A DNA stretch of 64,000 nt. Origin: Streptomyces diastatochromogenes. Lineage in GTDB: Bacteria > Actinomycetota > Actinomycetes > Streptomycetales > Streptomycetaceae. Location: the NCBI RefSeq assembly GCF_002242805.1, contig NZ_MCGQ01000012.1:1-64000 (forward strand), in the 5' to 3' direction. This document shows positions 1-8,528 of this stretch, in pieces (position 1 is the first letter of the stretch; the number at the start of each line of letters is the position of its first letter). Below the pieces are notes generated by a model. The model made no database searches. It had not been told where the DNA came from and was given only the letters and a program-made list of their open reading frames with translations. The translations under genes and the position numbers were made by a program.

Positions 1-20
1 AATAGGCCGAGGGCTTGTCC
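1..20 (+). rRNA. 3' end of 23S rRNA
   Basis: The first bases match the end of the Streptomyces 23S rRNA, including the conserved AATAGGCCGAGGG just before the 3' terminus. Only the tail is in the window. The exact end cannot be fixed by eye. A 23S-5S spacer of about 110 bases follows and leads into the 5S gene. Confidence 0.75.
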
Positions 21-131
21 ATTGATGCTCGCGTCCACTGTGTATGTTCTGAGGCAACGAACGGTTGCCGACTTTGAGTTGAACACATGAACACAAAAGA
101 AAAGTGTGCTTGTTCGCTCGAAACCATTAGG

Positions 132-251
132 GTTTCGGTGGTCATAGCGTGAGGGAAACGCCCGGTTACATTCCGAACCCGGAAGCTAAGCCTCACAGCG
201 CCGATGGTACTGCAGGGGGGACCCTGTGGGAGAGTAGGACGCCGCCGAACA
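132..251 (+). rRNA. rrf: 5S ribosomal RNA
   Basis: A 120-base segment opens with GTTTCGGTGGTCATAGCG, has the conserved CCGAACCCGGAAGC core and closes with GTAGGACGCCGCCGAAC, the standard actinobacterial 5S layout in which the two ends pair as helix I. It is the last gene of the rRNA operon, followed at once by a strong terminator. An open frame crosses it on the plus strand, but the true downstream start is at 344. Confidence 0.93.
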
Positions 252-259
252 ATCTTTGG

Positions 260-310
260 AGGACCCCTGGTCCCAGCGTTCAGCTGGGACCAGGGGTCCT
301 TTTGTTTTTA
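260..310 (+). terminator. rRNA operon terminator
   Basis: An 18-bp perfect stem has its left arm at 260-277 and right arm at 283-300, with the 5-base loop GTTCA. It is followed by a T-rich run, TTTTGTTTTT. This is a textbook intrinsic terminator placed 8 bases after the 5S gene. Confidence 0.93.
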
Positions 311-343
311 CAATGCTTGCGGTACCGAAGACAGGAGTCACCG

Positions 344-2353
344 ATGTCCACCAACTCTCCCGAAGACCGGCCGGAGCGCGACCAGCGGCGACGGGACAGT
401 GGTGACCGCGGCGAACGCGGCGGCTACCGCGGGGACCGTGGTGGCTTCCGTCGGGACAACGACCGTAACGACCGCGGCGGTTACGGCCGGCGCGATGACC
501 GTAGTGACCGCGGTGACCGTGGCGGTTTCCGCCGCGACGACCGACGTGACGACCGTCGTGATGACCGTGACCGTGGTGATCGCGGTGGTTTCCGTCGCGA
601 CGACCGGCGTGACGACAGCCGTGGCGGTGGCCACGGCGACCGCGGTGGCTACGGTCGCCGTGATGACCGGCGTGAGGGTGACCGGGGTTCCCGTCCGGCG
701 TTCCAGCGTGACGACCGGCGTGAGGGTGACCGCGGTTCCCGCCCGGCGTTCCAGCGTGACGACCGTGACCGTGGACCGCGCCGGGACGACCGAGGCGACC
801 GCGGTTTCCGTCGTGACGACCGCCGTGATGACCGCCGTGACGACCGACCCGCCTACCGACGTGACGACCGACGTGATGACAGCCGTGGTGGTGGTTACGG
901 CGACCGCGGTGATCGTGGCGGTTTCCGTCGTGACGACCGACGTGATGACAGCCGTGGTGGTGGCTACGGCGACCGCGGTGATCGCGGTGGTTTCCGTCGT
1001 GACGACCGGCGTGATGACAGCCGTGGTGGTGGCTACGGCGATCGTGGTGGTCACGGTCGCCGTGACGACCGGCGTGAGGGTGACCGCGGTTCCCGTCCGG
1101 CGTTCCAGCGTGACGACCGTGACCGTGGACCGCGCCGGGACGACCGAGGCGACCGCGGTTTCCGTCGTGACGACCGTCGTGATGACAGCCGTGGTGGCGG
1201 TTACGGCGACCGCGGTGATCGCGGTGGTTTCCGTCGTGACGACCGGCGTGACGACAGCCGTGGCGGTGGCCACGGCGACCGCGGTGGCTACGGTCGCCGT
1301 GATGACCGGCGTGAGGGTGACCGGGGTTCCCGTCCGGCGTTCCAGCGTGACGACCGGCGTGAGGGCGACCGCGGTTCCCGCCCGGCGTTCCAGCGCGACG
1401 ACCGAGGCAGCCGCGGGCCCCGTAGGGACGACCGCGGTGGTCGGCCGGGCGGCTTCCGTGGGCGTGACGGGCGGGACGACCGCCGCGACGACCGTCGTGG
1501 TGGCAGCCGCTTCCGCGACGAGCGGGACCGGGACCGTGAGCCGATCAAGCGGCTGCCGATCCCGGAGGACGTCACCGGTGACGAGATCGACAAGGACGTC
1601 CGGCAGGAGCTGCAGAGCCTGCCCAAGACGCTCGCCGAGGACGTCGCCAAGAACCTGGTGATGGTCGCGCGGCTCATCGACGAGGACCCCGAGGGTGCCT
1701 ACGGCTACTCCAGGGTGGCCCTGCGCCTGGCGTCCCGTGTGGCCGCCGTACGCGAGGCCGCCGGGTTCGCCGCGTACGCCAACCAGAAGTACAGCGAGGC
1801 CCTCGCCGAGTTCCGGGCCGCGCGGCGCATGACCGGCACGGTCGACCTGTGGCCGGTGATGGCCGACTGCGAGCGTGGGCTCGGGCGGCCGGAGAAGGCG
1901 CTGGACATGGCCGGCGCCCCCGAGGTGCACAAGCTGGACAAGGCCGGGCAGGTCGAGATGCGGCTCGTCGCGGCGGGTGCCCGGCGTGACATGGACCAGC
2001 TGGACGCGGCCATCGTGACCCTGCAGAGCCCGGAGCTGGCCTCCAACTCCGTCCAGCCGTGGACCGCGCGACTGCGCTACGCCTACGCCGACGCGCTGCT
2101 GGCCGCGGGCCGGGAGAGCGAGGCGCGGGAGTGGTTCGCGAAGGCCGTCGAGGCGGACCGGGACGGCAGCACGGACGCCTCCGACCGGCTCGCCGAGCTG
2201 GACGGCGTGGAGTTCGTCGACGCCCTCGACGAGACCGAGAACGAGAACGACGGTGAGAACGAGGGCGACGACACGGGCGACAGCGAGGACCCGCGCGAAG
2301 AGAGCGCCGGTTCCGCGGACGCGACCGCCGCTCAGGACGACGACAAGGACTGA
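344..2353 (+). CDS. Arg/Asp/Gly-repeat protein with C-terminal TPR-like domain
   Basis: A 669-residue protein in two parts. Residues about 10-395 are low-complexity repeats built from GDRGG, FRRDDRRDD, SRGGGYGDRGDRGGF and EGDRGSRPAFQ units, highly charged and probably disordered, like RGG-type RNA-binding tails. From about residue 400 there is a helical, TPR-like domain (YGYSRVALRLASRVAAV and ANQKYSEALAEFRAARR) that matches the conserved actinobacterial protein next to the HAD phosphatase (Rv1691 in M. tuberculosis, from memory). The tail is acidic. ATG 344 is chosen because AGGAG lies 6 bases upstream; the open frame extends back into 5S. The position after an rRNA operon and the RGG-like tail suggest RNA or ribosome contact, but that is inference. 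In the repeat the other frames also stay open, so unrelated long open frames there are shadows. Confidence 0.85.
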   Translation: MSTNSPEDRPERDQRRRDSGDRGERGGYRGDRGGFRRDNDRNDRGGYGRRDDRSDRGDRGGFRRDDRRDDRRDDRDRGDRGGFRRDDRRDDSRGGGHGDRGGYGRRDDRREGDRGSRPAFQRDDRREGDRGSRPAFQRDDRDRGPRRDDRGDRGFRRDDRRDDRRDDRPAYRRDDRRDDSRGGGYGDRGDRGGFRRDDRRDDSRGGGYGDRGDRGGFRRDDRRDDSRGGGYGDRGGHGRRDDRREGDRGSRPAFQRDDRDRGPRRDDRGDRGFRRDDRRDDSRGGGYGDRGDRGGFRRDDRRDDSRGGGHGDRGGYGRRDDRREGDRGSRPAFQRDDRREGDRGSRPAFQRDDRGSRGPRRDDRGGRPGGFRGRDGRDDRRDDRRGGSRFRDERDRDREPIKRLPIPEDVTGDEIDKDVRQELQSLPKTLAEDVAKNLVMVARLIDEDPEGAYGYSRVALRLASRVAAVREAAGFAAYANQKYSEALAEFRAARRMTGTVDLWPVMADCERGLGRPEKALDMAGAPEVHKLDKAGQVEMRLVAAGARRDMDQLDAAIVTLQSPELASNSVQPWTARLRYAYADALLAAGRESEAREWFAKAVEADRDGSTDASDRLAELDGVEFVDALDETENENDGENEGDDTGDSEDPREESAGSADATAAQDDDKD

Positions 2354-2377
2354 CCCGAGCGAGTGACGACGTCACGA

Positions 2378-2421
2378 CATACGAAAGGGCGGGACCCCCG
2401 GGGGTCCCGCCCTTTCGTATG
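2378..2421. terminator. Bidirectional terminator, perfect 44-base palindrome
   Basis: Left arm 2378-2399 and right arm 2400-2421 are exact reverse complements of 22 bases each. The palindrome lies between the convergent TPR-protein and DUF1015 genes, and the outer bases are A/T-rich on both sides, so it can stop transcription from either direction. Confidence 0.9.
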
Positions 2422-2438
2422 TGTTCGTATGCGCGCGG

Positions 2439-3722
2439 TCAGATCTCCAGCGCCCGCAGCACCAGCCCCGACGCCGGCTTCGGGCCGAACGACGTCGACT
2501 TGCGGGGCATCGTCACGCCCTGGCGGGCCAGGTCGCGTACGACCTCCTCGTGGACCGGGTGCAGCAGGACGGCCGTACCGCCGTCGCGCTCGGCCTTCGC
2601 GACCGTGGCGGCCGTGTCGTGGATGTAGGCGATGTGGGCCGGGGAGTCCTCGGGGATGTGCCAGACGTGGTCGAGGAGTGCGGCGTGCAGGACCGTGGCG
2701 TCCAGGGAGCGCCAGGCGGCCGGGCGGTCCTCGGGGATCGTGCGGGCCAGCAGGTCCGGGTCCGGGCGGTCGACGAGGTGGAAGGAGCCGTCGCCGGCCA
2801 GCAGGAAGGCGTTGCCGGCGCAGGCCGCGTCCGCCAGCACCTCCAGGGCCTCGGCCAGCGACACGTCGAGGTGTCGTACCCGGAACAGGCCCTCCAGGGC
2901 TGCCAGCGCGTCCGCCACCGGCAGGCCGTGCAGCAGGCGGTGGATGGCGCGGACCCGCAGGGGGTAGCGGGCGGTGTCGACCAGCAGGACCAGGCCGTGG
3001 TCCCAGGGGCTGGGGGAGGGGTGCTCGGCGCGCAGCAGCCGGTAGGTGGCCCAGCGGTGGTGGCCGTCGGCGATGAGGGCCTGGTGGTTCGCCAGGTCGG
3101 TCTGGATGCGGGCCACGTCGGCGGGGTCGGTGACCGACCACAGGCTGTGGTGGAAGCCGTCCTCGGTGGTCGTGGCCAGCAGCGGGGGCTGTTCCGCGGT
3201 GCGCTCGACGACCTCGGCCGCCGTGCCGTTGCCGTGGTAGGTCAGCAGCAGGGGTTCGAGGTTGGCGCGGGTGGCGCGCATCAGGGCCGCGCGGTCGGCG
3301 ACCACCGGGGGCATGACGTCCTCGTGCGGCAGCACCACGCCCTCCGCGGGCTCTGACACGCGTAGAGCGCCGATGAGACCGCGCTGGAGCATGCCGTTGC
3401 CGTCCCGCTGTTCGTACACGTACAGGGCGGGGTCCGGGTCGGTGGTCAGGACGCCCTCGGCGAGCCAGCGGCGCAGGGTGTCGGCCGCCTGTTCGTTGCG
3501 GGCGCTGGGGGTGCCGGCCTGGGGGAGGATCAGACGGACGATGTTGTACGGGTCCGCGGCCTCGAGGTGGTGCAGGCCATCGGGGCGGACGACGACGTCG
3601 TAGGGCGGGGAGGTGACGGAGGCCAGGCTGCCGACCCGGTCGGGGTCGTAACGAAGGCCTCGGAACGGGGTGAGTTCCAGGCCTCGGCGCACCGTTGCTT
3701 CCGAGTGACCTGCAGTCTTCAT
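2439..3722 (-). CDS. DUF1015 family protein
   Basis: A 427-residue soluble protein of the DUF1015 family. The N-terminus has the family signature ELTPFRGLRYDP followed by SPPYDVV; later come YNIVRLILP, an ADGHHRWATYRL motif near residue 220 and a C-terminal GVTMPRKSTSFGPKP. The biochemical function is not established; the ADGHHR segment looks like an active-site loop. The start ATG (MKTAGHSEA) faces the HAD gene divergently. It interrupts the TPR-HAD pairing seen in mycobacteria. Confidence 0.88.
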   Translation of the reverse strand: MKTAGHSEATVRRGLELTPFRGLRYDPDRVGSLASVTSPPYDVVVRPDGLHHLEAADPYNIVRLILPQAGTPSARNEQAADTLRRWLAEGVLTTDPDPALYVYEQRDGNGMLQRGLIGALRVSEPAEGVVLPHEDVMPPVVADRAALMRATRANLEPLLLTYHGNGTAAEVVERTAEQPPLLATTTEDGFHHSLWSVTDPADVARIQTDLANHQALIADGHHRWATYRLLRAEHPSPSPWDHGLVLLVDTARYPLRVRAIHRLLHGLPVADALAALEGLFRVRHLDVSLAEALEVLADAACAGNAFLLAGDGSFHLVDRPDPDLLARTIPEDRPAAWRSLDATVLHAALLDHVWHIPEDSPAHIAYIHDTAATVAKAERDGGTAVLLHPVHEEVVRDLARQGVTMPRKSTSFGPKPASGLVLRALEI

Positions 3723-3795
3723 CCCGGCATCGTACGTGTGTCAGTGGCGTGGGGGATGATCGGGGGAAAGGCGAGTGAACGAGGAGCGATGTGGA

Positions 3796-4824
3796 ATGAG
3801 CCAGGCGGTCAGGACGAGGCCCGAGGGCAGTGGGCAGGCCCTGAGCGAGGCGTACGACACGGCGCTGCTCGATCTTGACGGGGTGGTGTACGCGGGCGGC
3901 AGCGCGATCGTGCACGCCGTCGACTCGCTGGCGACGGCCCGCGCGGGCGGGATGCATCTGGCGTACGTCACCAACAACGCGCTGCGTACGCCGGACGCGG
4001 TGGCGGAGCATCTGACGGAACTGGGGATACCGACGGGGGCGGACGACGTCATCACCTCCGCACAGGCGGTCGCGCGGCTGATCAGCGAGCAGGTGCCGGC
4101 CGGGGCGCGGGTGCTGGTGATCGGCGGTGAGGGGCTGCGGGTGGCGCTGCGCGAGCGCGGCCTGACGCCGGTGGAGTCGGCGGACGACGATCCGGCGGCG
4201 GTGGTGCAGGGGTACGGCGGGCCCGATCTGACGTGGGGGCGGTTCGCGGAGGCGTCGTACGCCGTGGCGCGTGGGGTGCCGTGGTTCGCGTCCAACACCG
4301 ACCTGACGATTCCCAGCGGGCGGGGCATCGCGCCGGGCAACGGAGCGGCCGTGGAGGTCGTCCGGATCGCGACCGGCGCGGAGCCTCAGGTGGCGGGCAA
4401 GCCGCTGCCGCCCATGCACCGGGAGACGATCCTGCGTACCGGCGCGAAGCGGCCGTTGGTGGTCGGAGACCGGCTGGACACGGACATCGAGGGCGCGTTC
4501 AACGGCGGGGTGGACTCGCTGCTGGTGCTGACCGGCGTCACGGACGGCCCCCAGCTGCTCGCCGCGCCGCCGCAGCACCGGCCGACGTATGTGGACGCCG
4601 ATCTGCGCGGGTTGCTCACCGGCCAGCCGGAGGTCACCGAGGAGGGTGACGGTTTCCGCTGCGGGGGGTGGACGGCGACCGCCGGGGCGGACCGGCTGGA
4701 GCTGGAGGGTGACGGCGAAGCACTCGACGGGCTGCGGGCGTTGTGCGCGGCGGCCTGGACGGCGGCCGGGGACGGTTCCTGCGAGCTGGACGGAGGGAAG
4801 GCGCTGGCGCGGCTCGGGCTCTGA
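3796..4824 (+). CDS. HAD-superfamily phosphatase (NagD-like, candidate glycerol-3-phosphate phosphatase)
   Basis: A 342-residue type IIA HAD hydrolase. Motif I is LLDLDGVVYAG (nucleophile and acid Asp), motif II is VTNNA, and the C-terminal motif is VVGDRLDTDIEGAFNGG. The substrate-binding GNGAAVE segment lies between. The M. tuberculosis gene in this position, Rv1692, was reported as a glycerol-3-phosphate phosphatase that recycles phospholipid head groups; that activity is plausible here by synteny. ATG 3796 follows GAGGAG; GTG 3775 in the same frame also has a usable Shine-Dalgarno and would add 7 residues. About 80 non-conserved residues follow the HAD core. Confidence 0.88.
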   Translation: MSQAVRTRPEGSGQALSEAYDTALLDLDGVVYAGGSAIVHAVDSLATARAGGMHLAYVTNNALRTPDAVAEHLTELGIPTGADDVITSAQAVARLISEQVPAGARVLVIGGEGLRVALRERGLTPVESADDDPAAVVQGYGGPDLTWGRFAEASYAVARGVPWFASNTDLTIPSGRGIAPGNGAAVEVVRIATGAEPQVAGKPLPPMHRETILRTGAKRPLVVGDRLDTDIEGAFNGGVDSLLVLTGVTDGPQLLAAPPQHRPTYVDADLRGLLTGQPEVTEEGDGFRCGGWTATAGADRLELEGDGEALDGLRALCAAAWTAAGDGSCELDGGKALARLGL

Positions 4825-4878
4825 CACACAGCGGCTCGGGCTCCGACCGCTGACCGGCCTTGGGATCGAGTTCGTATG

Positions 4879-4897
4879 CGAGGGTAGGCTAACCTAA
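4879..4897 (+). promoter_or_regulatory. Iron box (DmdR/DtxR-type operator)
   Basis: CGAGGGTAGGCTAACCTAA matches the actinobacterial iron-box consensus TTAGGTTAGGCTAACCTAA at 16 of 19 positions by my count. It ends only 4 bases before the GTG start of the iron permease. Binding of an iron-loaded DmdR-type repressor here would shut the importer off when iron is sufficient. Confidence 0.88.
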
Positions 4898-4901
4898 CCT
4901 C

Positions 4902-5945
4902 GTGTTGGTCGACAGTCCTCCGGAACAGCGCGCGGAGACCGCCCCCGCGCCCCCAACCCGTCGGGCGGTACGGGCCCTTGGGCTCCTGCTCTCCGCCGCG
5001 ATCCTGGTGCTCGTCGCCCTGGCGAGCATCGCGATCGGGGCGAAAGCGCTGACGCCGGACCAGGTCTGGCACGGCCTGTTCCACGACACGGGGACGTACG
5101 GCGACGTCGTCGTCGACGAGCGGCTCGCGCGTACGGTCCTCGGTCTGCTGGCCGGTGCCGCGCTCGGCCTGTCCGGGGCGGTGCTGCAGGCGCTCACCCG
5201 TAATCCGCTGGCCGACCCGGGACTGCTCGGCATCAACGCGGGTGCCTCCGCCGCCGTTGTCACGGCCCTCACCTACTTCGGCGTCACCAGCCCCAGCGGC
5301 TATGTGTGGTTCGCCTTCGGCGGGGCGGCGGCGGTCGGCGCGCTGGTCTGGTTCCTCGGCGGCAGCCGGGGCGCCACACCGGTGCGGCTGGCGCTCGCCG
5401 GTACGGCGATCAGCGCCGCGCTGTACGGCTATCTCCAGGCCGTGATGATCATGGACGACGCGGCGCTGGGCAAGATGCGCTTCTGGACGGTCGGTTCGCT
5501 GGCCTCGGCGACCAACTCGACCATCGTGCAGGTGCTGCCGTTCCTCGCGGCCGGCACGCTCCTCGCGCTCGTCCTGGCCCGGCCGCTGAACGCCGTGGCG
5601 ATGGGCGACGACACCGCGCGCGCCCTCGGGGCGAACCTCAACCGCACCCGCGCCCTTGCCATGCTCGCCGCCACCGTGCTCTGTGGCGCCGCGACCGCCG
5701 CCTGTGGTCCGATCGTCTTCGTCGGCCTGATGGTCCCGCACGTCGTGCGCTCCTTCACCGGCCCCGACCTGCGCTGGATCCTGCCGTACGCGACGGCTCT
5801 GTCCCCCGTGCTGCTGCTCGGCGCCGACGTCATCGGCCGGGTCGTGGCGCGTCCCTCGGAGCTGCAGGTCGGCATCGTCACCGCGATCATCGGCGGCCCG
5901 GTCTTCATCTTTCTCGTACGACGGCGGAGGACGGCCCAGCTGTGA
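4902..5945 (+). CDS. FecCD-family iron-siderophore ABC permease 1
   Basis: A 347-residue BtuC/FecCD-type inner-membrane subunit with many hydrophobic segments. Family signatures include GAVLQALTRNPLADPGLLGINAG near residue 90-112 and GPIVFVGLMVPHVVRSF near residue 275. With the next permease it would form the channel of an Fe3+-siderophore importer. The GTG at 4902 has no Shine-Dalgarno and sits just after the iron box, so the message is probably leaderless. It overlaps the next gene by four bases (GTGA). No substrate-binding lipoprotein lies in the cluster. Confidence 0.92.
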   Translation: MLVDSPPEQRAETAPAPPTRRAVRALGLLLSAAILVLVALASIAIGAKALTPDQVWHGLFHDTGTYGDVVVDERLARTVLGLLAGAALGLSGAVLQALTRNPLADPGLLGINAGASAAVVTALTYFGVTSPSGYVWFAFGGAAAVGALVWFLGGSRGATPVRLALAGTAISAALYGYLQAVMIMDDAALGKMRFWTVGSLASATNSTIVQVLPFLAAGTLLALVLARPLNAVAMGDDTARALGANLNRTRALAMLAATVLCGAATAACGPIVFVGLMVPHVVRSFTGPDLRWILPYATALSPVLLLGADVIGRVVARPSELQVGIVTAIIGGPVFIFLVRRRRTAQL

Positions 5946-6979
5946 AGACCAACCGTGTCATCAGGACGCCGGGCGGGCTCTCGCTGGGCCTGGACGTCCG
6001 GGCCGTCACCGTCGTCGTCCTCCTGCTGCTGGTCGCGCTCGCCGCGGGCGTCGTGCTGATCGGCACCGGCGACTTCCCGATCTCGGCGGGCGACGTGGTG
6101 AAGACGCTGCTCGGCAACGGCAACGCCGGCCAGGAGTTCATCGTCAACGAACTGCGGCTGCCGCGGGTCCTGGTCGGGCTGCTGGTCGGCGCCTCCCTCG
6201 GGCTCGGCGGGGCGCTGTTCCAGGCCGTCACCCGCAATCCGCTCGGCAGCCCGGACGTGCTCGGCCTCGGGCAGGGGGCGACCGCCGGGGCGCTCGTGAT
6301 GATCGTGCTGTTCTCCGGGAACGCGGCCCAGGTCACCGTGGGCGCGCTCGTGGGCGGGCTGGTGACCGGGCTCGCCATCTATCTGCTCGCCTGGAAGCGG
6401 GGCGTGCACGGATATCGACTGGTCCTGGTCGGAATCGGCGTCTCCGCGATCGTCACCGCGATCAACGGCTATCTGCTCACCGTGTCCGACATCGTCGACG
6501 CGGCCCGTGCCGTCGTCTGGATGACGGGGTCCCTCAACGGCCGTGACTGGGACCAGGTCTGGCCGCTGCTCGGACTGTGCGCCGTACTCCTGCCGCTCGT
6601 CCTCGCCAACGCGCGCGGGCTGCGGATGATGGAGATGGGCGACGACGTCTCGAACGCCCTCGGCGTGCGCGTCGAGCGCGTGCGGGCGCTGCTGATGGTG
6701 GCCGCCGTCCTGCTCACCGCGACCGCCACCGCGGCCGCCGGGCCCGTCAGCTTCGTGGCGCTCACCGCCCCCCAGCTCGCCCGGCGTCTGACCCGGTCCC
6801 CCGGCCCGAACCTGCTGCCGTCCCTGTGCATGGGTGCCGCCCTCCTGGTCACTGCCGACTGGGCCTCGCAGCGGGCCTTCGGCGCCGACCAGCTGCCCGT
6901 CGGCGTGGTCACCGGAGTCCTCGGCGGCGTCTACCTGCTGTGGCTGCTGGTCACCGAACGCAGGGCGGGCCGGATATGA
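5942..6979 (+). CDS. FecCD-family iron-siderophore ABC permease 2
   Basis: A 345-residue partner permease, a second FecCD-type multi-span protein. Signatures are GGALFQAVTRNPLGSPDVLGLGQG and GPVSFVALTAPQLARRL. Two different FecCD subunits pointing into one ATPase gene is the usual layout for catecholate or hydroxamate siderophore importers. GTG 5942 overlaps the TGA of the upstream gene (GTGA), indicating translational coupling. The C-terminus ends with a basic TERRAGRI that would lie in the cytoplasm. Confidence 0.92.
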   Translation: MKTNRVIRTPGGLSLGLDVRAVTVVVLLLLVALAAGVVLIGTGDFPISAGDVVKTLLGNGNAGQEFIVNELRLPRVLVGLLVGASLGLGGALFQAVTRNPLGSPDVLGLGQGATAGALVMIVLFSGNAAQVTVGALVGGLVTGLAIYLLAWKRGVHGYRLVLVGIGVSAIVTAINGYLLTVSDIVDAARAVVWMTGSLNGRDWDQVWPLLGLCAVLLPLVLANARGLRMMEMGDDVSNALGVRVERVRALLMVAAVLLTATATAAAGPVSFVALTAPQLARRLTRSPGPNLLPSLCMGAALLVTADWASQRAFGADQLPVGVVTGVLGGVYLLWLLVTERRAGRI

Positions 6980-7038
6980 GCGGCTCGGGGCAGCCGGACA
7001 CGAGCGGCTCAGCGATCAAGAACACCCGAAGGAGCACC

Positions 7039-7842
7039 GTGAACCGCCTGTCCGCCGAGAACGTCACCCTCGCCTACGACCAGCGCGTCATCGCCGAACA
7101 GCTGTCGGTCGAGATCCCCGACAGCTCCTTCACGGTGATCGTCGGCCCGAACGCGTGCGGCAAGTCGACGCTGCTGCGGGCGCTGTCGCGGATGCTGAAG
7201 CCGGCCGAGGGCCGGGTGCTCCTCGACGGGCAGGTCATCCAGTCGATGCCCGCCAAGAAGGTCGCGCGCACCCTCGGCCTGCTGCCGCAGTCGTCCGTCG
7301 CGCCGGACGGGATCACCGTCGCCGACCTCGTCGGCCGCGGCCGCTACCCGCACCAGGGCATCCTGCGGCAGTGGTCCGCCGCGGACGAGCGGGTCGTCCA
7401 GGAGTCCATGGCGCAGACGGGTGTCGCCGAACTCGCCGACCGGTACGTGGACGAGCTGTCCGGCGGCCAGCGCCAGCGCGTGTGGATCGCGATGGCACTC
7501 GCCCAGCAGACCCCGCTGCTGCTCCTGGACGAGCCGACCACCTACCTGGACATCCAGCACCAGATCGACGTCCTGGACCTGTGCGCGGAGCTGCACGAGA
7601 CCCAGGGCCGCACGCTGGTCGCCGTCCTGCACGACCTCAACCACGCCGCCCGGTACGCCACCCACCTCATCGCCCTGCGCGGCGGCCGGGTGATCGCCGA
7701 GGGCGCCCCGAACGACATCGTGACGGCCGACCTGGTCGAGGAGGTCTTCGGGCTGCGCTGCCAGGTCATCGACGACCCGGAGACGGGGACCCCGCTGGTG
7801 GTGCCGGCCGCGCGCAAGGCCAGGCTCACAGCAGCTTCCTGA
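7039..7842 (+). CDS. Siderophore ABC transporter ATP-binding protein
   Basis: A 267-residue FepC/FhuC-type ATPase. Walker A GPNACGKSTLLRALS is near residue 35-50, the Q-loop GLLPQSS follows, the ABC signature is ELSGGQRQRVWIAMALAQ, Walker B is LLLLDEPTTYLDIQHQ and the H-loop is VLHDLNHAARY. It powers the two permeases upstream. GTG 7039 is chosen because AAGGAG stands 4-5 bases upstream; an in-frame ATG at 6976 overlaps the previous stop and would add 21 poorly conserved residues. The 3' end overlaps the convergent downstream gene by 17 bases. Confidence 0.92.
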   Translation: MNRLSAENVTLAYDQRVIAEQLSVEIPDSSFTVIVGPNACGKSTLLRALSRMLKPAEGRVLLDGQVIQSMPAKKVARTLGLLPQSSVAPDGITVADLVGRGRYPHQGILRQWSAADERVVQESMAQTGVAELADRYVDELSGGQRQRVWIAMALAQQTPLLLLDEPTTYLDIQHQIDVLDLCAELHETQGRTLVAVLHDLNHAARYATHLIALRGGRVIAEGAPNDIVTADLVEEVFGLRCQVIDDPETGTPLVVPAARKARLTAAS

Positions 7843-8173
7843 GCCGGAACAGGTCCAGCAGGTTCGCCTCCAGCCGCACCCGGCCCGAGCCCCAGGCGGT
7901 CGCGAAGTTCAGCCGGCCGTGCACCAGGGCGACCAGGTCGTCGCCGGCCATGGCGAGTCTGATCTGCGCCTTCTCGCGCGGAGGCCCCGGGTGGGTCTCG
8001 TCCACCTCGATCCGGCCGCCGGTCAGGCGACCCTCGAAGGTGACGTCCAGGTCGGTGATGTGGCAGCTCACGGAGCGGTCCAGGGCGGCGGCCGCGCGAA
8101 CGTCGCCCTCGGCGCCCTGCATGTTGTCCGAGAGCTTTCCCAGTGCGGCGCGGCACTCCTCGATCGTGGCCAT
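7826..8173 (-). CDS. SCP2 sterol-binding-domain-like protein
   Basis: A 115-residue protein with the alternating strand/helix pattern of the SCP2 lipid-binding fold: DRSVSCHITDLDVTFEGRL, then AQIRLAMAGDDLVALVHGRLNFATAWGSGRVRLEAN. The ligand is unknown. It is cytoplasmic, with no signal peptide. Its end overlaps the convergent ATPase gene by 17 bases. Assignment rests on pattern, so moderate confidence. Confidence 0.75.
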   Translation of the reverse strand: MATIEECRAALGKLSDNMQGAEGDVRAAAALDRSVSCHITDLDVTFEGRLTGGRIEVDETHPGPPREKAQIRLAMAGDDLVALVHGRLNFATAWGSGRVRLEANLLDLFRLRKLL

Positions 8174-8215
8174 CGCGAACGACGGTACCCGACCGGTTCG
8201 GGGTAGCGTCTGGGC

Positions 8216-8521
8216 ATGAGCGAGTCCGTGTCAGAGGCCGAGGTCGGCACCGAGTTCGTGGCCGGGGCGGAGGCCGCGGCCGGCGTCGAAGCCGAGTACG
8301 ACCCCGCCGCCCCCGCACCCCTGGACGTCCCCCGCACCTCCACCGGCAACGCCGAGGTCGACGCCCAGCTGGAGCGGCTGGGTGACACCGACCACCTGGC
8401 CACCGACGGACACCTAGAGGTGTACGAGGATGTACATCGGGGGCTGCGCGACGCGCTCACCGCGCTCGACGCCCGCCCGGGACCTCCGGCGCCCCCACGG
8501 CCGTACGAAAGCAGGAGCTGA
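8216..8521 (+). CDS. Small conserved acidic protein upstream of tlyA
   Basis: A 101-residue protein, Glu/Ala-rich at the N-terminus. The conserved-looking part is the C-terminal half, DAQLERLGDTDHLATDG then VYEDVHRGLRDALTAL. A short gene of this kind sits directly before tlyA in mycobacteria as well (Rv1693, from memory). Function unknown. It ends 7 bases before tlyA, so the two are probably co-transcribed. Confidence 0.72.
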   Translation: MSESVSEAEVGTEFVAGAEAAAGVEAEYDPAAPAPLDVPRTSTGNAEVDAQLERLGDTDHLATDGHLEVYEDVHRGLRDALTALDARPGPPAPPRPYESRS

Positions 8522-8528
8522 ACCGAAC

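Noticed and set aside
600..1420. Regularly spaced repeats that might suggest a CRISPR array
   Set aside because: The units are in frame, coding and of mixed length, with no unique spacers and no cas genes.
204..1930. Long open frames on both strands across the repeat gene at 344-2353, giving Thr/Val- or Arg-rich proteins
   Set aside because: They are shadows of the RDG repeat: the repeat DNA lacks stops in several frames. Only the 344 frame has a ribosome-binding site and a conserved C-terminal domain.
2332..4827. Very long minus-strand frame of 831 codons over the DUF1015 and HAD genes
   Set aside because: It is Arg/Pro-rich antisense of two recognisable genes and crosses a strong terminator.
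6976..7038. ATG 6976 as the start of the siderophore ATPase
   Set aside because: It overlaps the previous stop neatly, but GTG 7039 has a strong AAGGAG and gives the usual N-terminus.
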